Assembly: GCF_048569485.1 (NCBI RefSeq)
Contig: NC_134359.1
Coordinates: 33,043,279-33,107,278 of the forward strand
DNA: 64,000 nt
Source of the DNA: Anomaloglossus baeobatrachus
Lineage: Eukaryota > Chordata > Amphibia > Anura > Aromobatidae
Reading direction: 5' to 3'
This document shows positions 55,420 through 64,000 of the stretch, one piece after another (position 1 is the stretch's first letter; every line of letters starts with the position of its first letter). A program made the position numbers and the translations under genes. The notes under the pieces were generated by a model. The model worked only from the letters and a program-made list of their open reading frames with translations. It was not told where the DNA came from and did not search any database.

Positions 55420-56252
55420 TGTAGCTCCCCTGAAGCCATCAGGGTTCTACAAGGTGCTGTATCCCCACAAGGATGCAGGGCCTACCCCCTTAGGGACACA
55501 GAACCCCACTGCTGGTAACACCAAAATCCAGGTAATCCCAGTTTTCCCCAACAATCCCCCATACAATGGTACTTAGCTAGGGTGGGACCATGGATGGCTT
55601 CAAGCCGACCTTTTAACACCTGCACAGCAAAGAGGACCATCAAGGACCTTGCTGACCCTAAAGAATCCGAAGACTCAGTAGCAAAGGGAGAACCAGGGAC
55701 AGGACCAGAGACTCCATCCCCACAGGGTTAACGCTACCGTCAGGCGGACAGAGGTGGACAAACCACAGACCGGGGACCCCCAGTGTTCCATACCACGGAG
55801 ACCCACTTACCAGAGACAGGTTTAAGGGAAGAAGGTACCAGAGAACCAAACTGGCACTGGGATGAAGGGGACCTGGAGACGAAACCAGCCGGCCTCGGGC
55901 AACTAGTTAACATCCAAAGTGAGTAAACCAGTTGCACTGAATACCTGTCTGGACTCCTTCTTCCGACACACTGCACCATACACCCGCTGGGGCAAAACCC
56001 TACTTGCGGAGGGTCTACCGAACTAGCTGCCAATACCATCAGCCCCAGTAGAGACATTCTGCAGCGGCGGCTCCCTACACTTAGCTGCAACATCGCAAGT
56101 GGCGTCACAAGTGAACATTATCATAATCTCCCCTGTAAATATCCCCATTACATAAAGGGCCCAGGGCACGGAAGCGGGTAACGGCCACCACCGTGACATT
56201 CCCAATAGAGACACTGCCCAGAACAGAGTACCCCATATTCCTGGGTGCTACA
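55420..56252 (+). mobile_element. LTR-like element, TGTAGC subtype
   Basis: Begins TGTAGCTCCCCTGAAGCC and ends CTGGGTGCTACA. CTTC is duplicated at 55416-55419 and 56253-56256. The first about 32 bases form a hairpin. GTGGCGTCACAAG lies near 56099. 833 bp, solo-LTR-like; clearly homologous to 60710-61735 reversed. Confidence 0.7.
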
Positions 56253-56256
56253 CTTC

Positions 56257-56780
56257 TACTGTACAACACTGCATTTTGGACACCGTGAAAACCCATTGCA
56301 TCCAAAATGCTGTGAACACTGATTTTTTTTGAGTTTTTGTTGAAGATCTGTTAGGTCTGGATACACAGCTTGTATTCCCCATTAATTGATAGATTTGTAG
56401 CACCTCTGCACTGTAGTGTTCCTTTGTTATTCCTCCTGGAAGTGTGTGAATAAGTTGACACCTGGGCGTTACCATTTCCCCATTTGGATAGGATGTGAAT
56501 TTCTATTGTCTGACCCCGTCCATCCAGCCAGGACTAATAATGCTCCACGTAAAGCACGTATAATCGAATTATATGAAACCAATACCATTACCATACACCT
56601 CGGAGGGAAAGATTACGTTGTTGATTTAACAAGCCTGCTAATAGCTGGTAATGACTTACAGTGATAATTTTGCTTTATCTGTTTGACTTGGCAATGCCCT
56701 TCCAAATTGCTGCTGGCACTCCTCACGGTGCGCATTTAACGCTTTATTTACTCAGCGTGCATACAAGTTTACGTTTTATA
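56257..56780. other. No supported gene
   Basis: An 82-codon frame at 56416-56664 is not recognised. It lies just upstream of the possible LTR below, so a retroviral relict is conceivable but unproven. Confidence 0.3.
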
Positions 56781-56789
56781 CATAATTTG

Positions 56790-57485
56790 TGAAGGCCTAG
56801 GCTATGAATCGTTTGTCCAGTATAATAATATGATCTGTCCTTTGAATGCTTTATGTATTGCTTCTCCATATATACCTAATTGAAATATTAACGGAAAACG
56901 AAAACAAATTATGCTTAGGGCTATATAGAATAGGTTTTAGTTCATGAATAAGTAACTGATATTCATGAATAGGAGAGATACTTATCTGTAGTTTCAAATA
57001 GGTAACTAACATTCTTGAATAGAAGAGATACTCAGTTGTAGTTTCAAATAAGTAACTGACATTGTTCTGTCCACAGACTCTCGTCTATGCCTAGACACAC
57101 CTGAAATGCTTTACTAAGTAATCTTGCTCAAATAAGGGAATGAGCTAGATACAAACTAATTAATTGGTTAAGAGACAATGCAGAAAAATTGTATAAGAAT
57201 CTTATGCTTTGAATACAAGGGTTAGAAAAGCACTGTGCTTCTCCCATATAGAGATACATCTCTGTGTGGTCATTTCTCCTGATTCATCTGCGCAGTTCTG
57301 ATTTGGAATCCTCCTCCGAGACCCTGAGTGAGACCCCCAACAAGTTGAGCACACGACTTCACTGGACTGGTCCAGAGGCCATGTCTGTACCCCACAGCTG
57401 GACCAGAGCCTTGAGAACGTCGTCCTACTGACTGGCCAGGCCTCTCTTGTCTATAAGGCGCCATGATGTCTCAGAGTAACACACA
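56790..57485 (+). repeat. Possible solo LTR of an endogenous retrovirus
   Basis: A 50-bp direct repeat (AAGTAACTGATATTCATGAA and following) occurs 2.3 times at about 56949-57063, like a U3 enhancer repeat. TGTATAAGAATC near 57188 is TATA-like. Downstream CTGTGCTTCTCCC and TCTGTGTGGTCATTTCTCC resemble R/U5. No target duplication was identified; limits are estimates. Confidence 0.3.
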
Positions 57486-59385
57486 TTAATCAGAAAAAGC
57501 ACTGTTGATGCTGAAAACTATTCTCTTGGTTAGTGCCTCAATGGATTGTTGATTGCACAGAATTGTGCATGGGTGATGTTGCCCCCATTGTTGGTCTAAG
57601 GTAGTCTAATGGCTGCTGAGAGGCGAGATGGCGCATGCGCAGCCATTACTCCAACGGAGCATTTGAGAGCCCAGTTCTCCTGACCAGATGAGTGCCCATC
57701 AGTCTGGCCTCATCAGCTATCAGAAAGTTAACTCTTTAAAGTTGCAATCAGACCGTAATGAATGGGGCAGCAAAGTAGACGCAAGCAATACATTTTGCCA
57801 TATGTTGCCATCGTGAATAACAGATTTCTTGGTTGCAAATAATCTGACATAACTAGCATTACTTATATTGTATGTTATGTTCTAAGAAGGAAAACGTCTT
57901 GGAAAAGATATACAAATTTACATCTACACCTTAGATACATTTAGGATGAACATTTCTAATGTATGGAGGTCTCGGGACTGTAGGAGGATTATTGGATATG
58001 TTGGACTTGTGTCCGCCCTATAGAGATGAGTTGTGCCAGAAGTATTAAATCCTCAGGGTACAGATATGGATGACGTTGTTTTTTAGGGTTTTTTTTTTTT
58101 TGCACAATTGTTGAAATTTTTGGAAGAACTTTCCTGACAAACTGTTCACAGTAGTGCACACTGCTCAGACTGTTTGGGTACATGCTCCTCTAAACTATCC
58201 CCCTGACCTCTGTTGGTCCGCGTGCTGTTTGGCGCACCGTCCGTGGGATTTAAAGCCTTCTTTGTGCACGCTCTTGCACTTTTTGCCTATACAGTGAGCT
58301 GTGAGTTATGAGATCATGTGTATCTACTATCAGCATTTTAAATGCATGCTCTATGACAACCATTTGAGTTGCACTTAAGTGGAATTAGCACATGCATTAT
58401 GCAGCCCATGCGACCTGTGAAAGGTATAATAGAGCGCGGGGAACTGATTAATTGCGGAGTGATAATGCGTTTCCTGTTCTTAGGTGTATTTACACAGCTG
58501 AGATCTCTGGCTGATACATTTCAATGTGGAGGAGAACAGGGTGCGGTGCTGGAGTACCAGCGGTGGATGTGGTCACCATTGGGTAGACGTGAGCGGCCTC
58601 TTCTCTGGCATGGTGTCTGTTTTATAAGGGAAACCTGTTTTGGTAAACCCTATTAGGGATTTTTGTTCAGGACCCTCATCTCTAAGCTTGAGTGGTTATA
58701 AGGATCACCTCCTTCTCCAGTCCGGCTGTATGTAGACAACCCATTGATGTATATGGAGACTGCAATACTTTATTTTTCCTGTGGAGGCGCTGTGGGGAGA
58801 AATTGAACACTTGATGCCAGTTTTCTTCACAAATTGTAGCTGATCACTGAGATTACTTTGTGATCCATTAATCATGGGACCCTTTTAACGAGCAGAGATT
58901 GTAAAAGCAAAGACCACTGGTAAAGGGGTGCACATTCATGACCCCAATATCTGATCGGTGGGGTGGGGGGGGGCAACACCAGTCAACCCCACTCAACCCC
59001 ACTGACCAGCTGATCCTGGTGCCTCTTCAACGAGCCCTATCTTTTTATTATTATTGTTAATAATAACAATAATATTATTTAGTATTATTATTAGTATTAT
59101 TATTAATATTTATATATATTTTTTTTCCAATATAGCCATATGAAGCCTTGTTTGTTTTATTTTTATTTATTTTTTTTGCTGGGTGAGTCATAGTTTTGAA
59201 TGGTGCCATTCACTTTCCATTTAATCTAATGATAACTGCAATAAATTCCAAGTTTGAATTGGTGAAAGAAATAAAATTCAGGATTTTTTTTTTTTTGTAT
59301 TGCATGACATTCATTGTGCAGTGAAAATGGCCTGACAACATGTTTCAAGGGTTCTCTAGCAGTGGACAACCCCTTTAATTTGGAA
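57486..59385. other. No supported gene
   Basis: Mostly single-copy-like. (TTA)n-like sequence at 59042-59125. No domain-bearing frame. Confidence 0.4.
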
Positions 59386-59390
59386 AAAGT

Positions 59391-60095
59391 GATCAGTGAG
59401 CACTACCATGCTCGGGTGCTCAGTACTCGTAACTAGTGATGAGTGGGCACTACCATGCTCGGGTGCTCTGTACTCGTAACTAGTGATGAGCGGGCACTAT
59501 CATGCTCAGGTGCTCAGTACTGGTAACTAGTGATGAGCGGGCACTACCATGCTCAGGTGCTTGGTACTGGTAACTAGTGATGAGCGGGCACTACCATGCT
59601 CAGGTGCTCAGTACTGGTAACTAGTGATGAGTGGGCACTACCATGCTCAGGTGCTCTGTACTCGTAACTAGTGATGAGAGAGCACTACCATGCTCAGGTG
59701 CTCAGTACTGGTAACTAGTGATGAGCGGGCACTACCATGCTCAGGTGCTTGGTACTGGTAACTAGTGATGAGCGGGCACTACCATGCTCAGGTGCTCAGT
59801 ACTGGTAACTAGTGATGAGTGGGCACTACCATGCTCAGGTGCTTGGTACTGGTAACTAGTGATGAGCGGGCACTACCATGCTCAGGTGCTCAGTACTGGT
59901 AACTAGTGATGAGCAGGCACTACCATGCTCAGGTGCTTGGTACTGGTAACTAGTGATGAGCGGGCACTACCATGCTCAGGTGCTCAGTACTGGTAACTAG
60001 TGATGAGTGGGCACTACCATGCTCAGGTGCTTGGTACTGGTAACTAGTGATGAGCGGGCACTACCATGCTCGGGTGCTCGGTACTTGTGACTCGT
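59391..60095. repeat. Minisatellite, 47-bp unit, about 15 copies, dimeric higher-order pattern
   Basis: Unit TAACTAGTGATGAGCGGGCA plus CTACCATGCTCAGGTGCTCAGTACTGG. From about 59690 on, units ending GCTCAGTACTGG alternate with units ending GCTTGGTACTGG, giving a 94-bp dimer. Outer units carry ACTCG or ACTTG ends. Confidence 0.95.
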
Positions 60096-60705
60096 AATGC
60101 ATCCGAGCATGGTAGTTCATTTCCTCTTAGAAAAGGAACAGATTCAAAATGAAAAAATCCCTTAGAGGTCCTGATCGTGGACAGTCGTTACAGTTTGGAC
60201 ATCTGCCCATCTGTAGCTGGTTTCTGCTGCCGGCTCCTGGTCGGGGGGGTTTGCTGTATACCATTGTTTTGCCTCCTCCAGCAGCTGTACTTTTCTGGCT
60301 GGTGCCTGGACGCTGTAAGGTGTCCCCAGAGGAGGTTCGTTAATGCTTTACCATCTCCCCACAAACGATTAACGCTTCGCTTGGATGATTTTTCTTGGCT
60401 TCAGATTTCCTGGAAGGTGGAATCTCATTTTGAGATCCTTGTCTAGATTACAAGCCGAAATAAAAGCCGCAGCGTGAGAAACCTGGAGCCGGAAACTCAA
60501 GTGCAGAATGGAAATGACGGGTTGTCCATCTTTTGAGGATAATTTTATTATATCAAATCATTTTTACCATTGGGTTTGTTAAAATAATGGCTCTTTTTAA
60601 CTCTCACGAGCTTTGTTTCCTTGGACATTCAATTATTCTGTGGTCCTATGTCAGAGAGCATCTGAAAAATGACACGAGTCATAAACTCCATGTCAGAATA
60701 AAGGT
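60096..60705. other. No gene seen
   Basis: Single-copy-like sequence between the satellite and an LTR-like element. Confidence 0.4.
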
Positions 60706-60709
60706 GGGC

Positions 60710-61735
60710 TGTATCACCCAGGGATATGGGGTACTCGTTTCCGGGTAGTGTCTCTATTAGGAGTGTCATGATGGTGGCCGTTCCCGGTTCCGTGCCCTGG
60801 GCCCTTTTTGTAATGGGGATATTTACAGGGGAGTTATGAATAAAGTTATTTGTGACGCCACTTGCGGTGATGCGGCTATATGTAGGGAGCCGCTGCTGCA
60901 GGTTTTGCTTGGGCTGATGGAATGTGCAGCTCTGATGACTTGGGCCCTCCGCAAGTAGGGTTTTGCCCCAGCGGGTGTATGGTGAAGTGAGCGTTGGAAG
61001 GAGGAGTCCAGACAGGTGTTCAGTGCAACTGGTTTACTCACTTTTGTTGTTAACTGGTTTCCCGAGGCCGGCTGGTTTCGCCTCCAGGTCCCCTTCGTCA
61101 GTACCAGTCTGGTTCTCTGGTACCTTCTTCCCCTGCACCTGTCTCTGGTAAGTGGGTCCCCGTGGTATGGAACACTGGGGGTCCCCGGTCTGTGGTTTGT
61201 TCACTTCTGTCCGCCTGACGGTAGTGTGAACCCTGTGGGGATGGAGTCTCTGGTCCTGTCCCAGTTTCTCCCGTTGCTACTGAGTCTTCAGATTCTTTAA
61301 GGTCAGCAACATCCTTCATGGTCCTCTTTGCTGTGCAGTGTTAAGACATCGGCTTGGAGTTCTTTCCTGTGGTAGGGTCCTGTACCCCATCGGTGCATAG
61401 TTCCGGGAGTACTCCACTGGCAAATACCTCTCCTGTGTACCAAGTCACCGTCAACCTGAGTCAGGGAGTCACTTCTCTTCCACCTTCACCCTTTTACAGT
61501 CAACTCAGTTCTCACTTCTACTCCACAGTCTGCCCTTCCCCCTGGTCAACTAGTGGACTGGAGTAGCTCCACCTCCAGGCGGCCATTCATGGTCCCACCC
61601 TAGCCCTGTACCATTGTGTGGGGAGTTGTTGGGGAAAACTCGGATTACCTTAGTTTTTGGTGTTACCGACAATCGGGTTCTGGGTCCCTAAGGGGGTAGA
61701 CCTTGTAGCACCCTGATGGCTTCAGGGGCGCTACA
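60710..61735 (-). mobile_element. LTR-like element, TGTAGC subtype, reversed
   Basis: Minus strand begins TGTAGCGCCCCTGAAGCC (at 61735), followed by a perfect terminal hairpin closing with GGGTGCTACA, and ends GGGTGATACA at 60710. GGGC is duplicated at 60706-60709 and 61736-61739. Contains the reverse of GTGGCGTCACAAA near 60855. 1026 bp; the close relative is 55420-56252. Confidence 0.72.
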
Positions 61736-61739
61736 GGGC

Positions 61740-62087
61740 AACCTCTTTTTAATTTGTTTTATTGAAATGGTTATCACAGATTTAAGACACAGTACATAGA
61801 TTAATCGAAAGTCAAATATTCTTTTACCCTGGGTTTTGCTTTTTCTTGTGCTCGTAGTCTCCTCTTTTGGGTAGTGCATTTGCAAGAAAAGTGAAGCAGG
61901 ATGAAGGGTGGGAAATGACAACCCCATTAGTGAGGGGAGTGTTTGTACGCCCCTAGCTTTTACCTTTGATGGTGCTGTGGCGGCTCAACCAAAGCTTTTC
62001 CCAACCACAGCGGGGCCATCGTGTGCACAATTGTGCAACAAATTTGCGTCAATTGGCCCAAAATGTGAGCGGAGTTTTTGTTGCATG
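61740..62087. other. No gene seen
   Basis: Short spacer between two LTR-like elements; nothing recognised. Confidence 0.4.
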
Positions 62088-62567
62088 TGTGCCGCCCCCG
62101 CGTCAGCAGCCGGGCTGCTCTGATCCGGATCCGCGGTGGCTCGAGGGATCTCCGGACCCAGGGGTCGGGGTCGTGCGGTCACTCGGAATAAAAGGGAGTA
62201 TTTTTACACGGGGAAGTATGTGTGAAGTTTGTGACGCCACCCGTGGTGTGTGGTAAGATGAAGTACCACCGCTGCAGTTGCGAGTGCCCGGTGACGGTGG
62301 TGTGGGCAGACAGATGTTTAACCCCTCCACGGGCAGGGGGAATGTCCCGGGACTCTGAGGGCGACGGGGAGGTGCCGTTGGGACGGTAAGGGGTCGTTTG
62401 TGTATTCACTCAGTCCAATAACACTGACACAGACAACCGTAGTAAACCAAAATTCTGGGCACCGCTGCTGCTTGAAGAGCGCACGCCTGGATCCCGTGCC
62501 CTTGGTGTTGCCTGTTAGTCTGTGACCTTTGCCTTGGCACCTCTTCCTCTATTTGGTCCCTACAGTG
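62088..62567 (-). mobile_element. LTR-like element, TGTGGCGCCC family, diverged or partial
   Basis: Contains TTTGTGACGCCACCCG near 62228 (reverse of the family's GGTGGCGTCAC motif) and GGTGGCTCGAGGGAT near 62135, like the 3' part of 28959-30160. The ends and target duplication are unclear. Confidence 0.5.
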
Positions 62568-64000
62568 TGAAATGGCAGCAGAAATGAGACTGTACAACAG
62601 ATCAGCAATGGAGAGGGTAGAAAGCGTCTCGGGGAGGGCAGAGAATACAGGCCATTAGAAAGGAGGAAAGCAGGTGAAGAAGAAATAAGTGCAGGATAGA
62701 AACTTCTGTCCATCAAGGTTCACCTGTAATACTAAGGTGTTAATACAAAAGAACATAACGGATAACTTCCCCCTTCCTTACAAGGAGACAGAAATTATAT
62801 TGGTGTTATATTAAAGGGGGTTTCTGGTTTGGGGTTTAGCTGAAGTTTGTCTTTAAATGACAAAATGTACATTATTCTCCTTCCCCGGGCCTATCATTGT
62901 CTTTCCGTCGCTGCTCTGTGTCTGTTGTCTGCAGCACTGATATTACGTCGACTGTGCTGCAGCCAATAACTGAGCTCTGCACTTGCCGCTGAGTTCACTG
63001 ATGGGCTGCAGCGTGACGGTGTGACATTACTACTGTAGACTATAACAAACTGTGAGCAGCGGCAGAGACTCAGCGGTAACTAACCTTGCCTGGATCCAGC
63101 TCTGTACTGCGCCTGGAAATAAGGTTTTTCTGAAATGAGAAAATTCTAATTTCCTTTGGCTTTGCAGCAGCTGCCTGGCATTGGTCACTAAAGTGGAGTT
63201 TACTGCCCACCATTATGACTGTGTGTCAGTGCTCGTTTTTTTTCCCAGTGTCTTAATATTTATTACATCACCCCTTTAAGCAGAATATCTTCGGTCACCG
63301 TGGATTGTCCTTATAATGGATTTTTAGGAGGGCAGCTACTTTTTAGGGTTCCCGAATGTATAAGGGCAGTGAAGTCCGTTATATTAAGCGTTGGGGGGGG
63401 GGGGGGGAGACTTAGTTTTGTTACCTTGTCCGCCTATTCTCATACAGGACACAGTTGAGTGCAGGGCGACAATTGTAAAAAAAAAAAAATTTATGAAACC
63501 CAGTAGCCAGTGGATTCCTCTGCAAAACCTGCTGATTAACCTGGCACCGGATCAAGGTGTCATGGCTTGACTTCCTGAAATACTCCCGCTGACCAAACAG
63601 GAACACCCAGATTATTTGTTTGAGATCTGGTGTCTGGGTTCAGTAAGCAGAAAATCTAACAATATGTGGATAGCTCAGCCAAAACAATGGCAGGCTATGC
63701 TCGACTGGCTGCTCCGAGAAGGAATGTGGAACCATGGGACATTCTTCATGATGCCAGTCAGTGTTACATTGTAGCATTCCACGAGATACTATTAACTGGG
63801 GAAACTCTAGAAATATCAAACCAGTTGGTGCATTTGTTAGCAACGTAAATAACTACTGTGCCAAATGTCGATCATGGTGACAGACGCTGTCCGGGAGCAG
63901 CACTCCGTGAGGACACCGCATAGTCTAAGGACAAGGCACATTTTGTGTTAAGAGAAACTTGTATGGTGTTTCCGCTGCCTGTGGCCAAATGTGCACTGCT
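62568..64000. other. No supported gene
   Basis: Single-copy-like sequence with a G-run at 63393-63407 and an A-run at 63477-63489. No domain-bearing open frame. Confidence 0.4.

Overview
The window looks like intergenic or intronic DNA from a large, repeat-swollen vertebrate genome, most likely a frog. The basis is the density of 3-bp-TSD (TWA) MITEs of PIF/Harbinger type, palindromic TTAA MITEs with an AGGGAACCTGTCA end, Tc1-like transposons with inner and outer repeats, a tRNA-derived SINE and many minisatellites. The organism is an inference. I could not support any host protein-coding exon, tRNA, rRNA or other host RNA gene. Nearly every open frame over 100 codons lies in a tandem repeat or a transposon.

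The only long coding sequence is the 1703-codon gag-pol of a whole-looking LTR retrotransposon at 14919-22811. It has nearly identical 1.29-kb LTRs, a GTACT target duplication, a tRNA-Leu-like primer site and a polypurine tract. Its domain order is gag, protease, integrase, reverse transcriptase, RNase H. That is a Ty1/copia-like order on Ty3/gypsy-like proteins, the hallmark of the Gmr1 group.

Layout. 1-7.5 kb: an inverted/direct repeat unit, a run of small MITEs, SINE pieces and an LTR-like fragment. 10.25-12.69 kb: a 2.4-kb fold-back element with nested hairpins. 13.8-14.27 kb: a (TA)n tract growing from a SINE tail. 14.9-22.8 kb: the Gmr1-like element. 24.4-25.2 kb: a Tc1 5' end whose terminal repeat has grown into a 37-bp minisatellite. 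26-30 kb: two LTR-like elements with 4-bp TSDs. 30.7-33.2 kb: a Tc1 element with a decayed transposase, split by a MITE at its start codon. 36-43 kb: a 14-bp satellite, two TTAA palindromes, a polypyrimidine tract next to a 200-N assembly gap and a 37-bp satellite. 45-50.8 kb: MITEs, an AT-rich palindrome and a second decayed Tc1. 51.2-54 kb: a MITE inserted in its own relative, then two abutting MITEs. 55-62.6 kb: LTR-like elements and a 47-bp satellite with a dimeric higher-order pattern.

Two themes stand out. Several unrelated non-autonomous DNA transposons carry their own minisatellites, and transposons repeatedly sit in or against one another at precise junctions. Boundaries come from reading terminal repeats and target duplications by eye; family names for MITEs are superfamily-level inferences.
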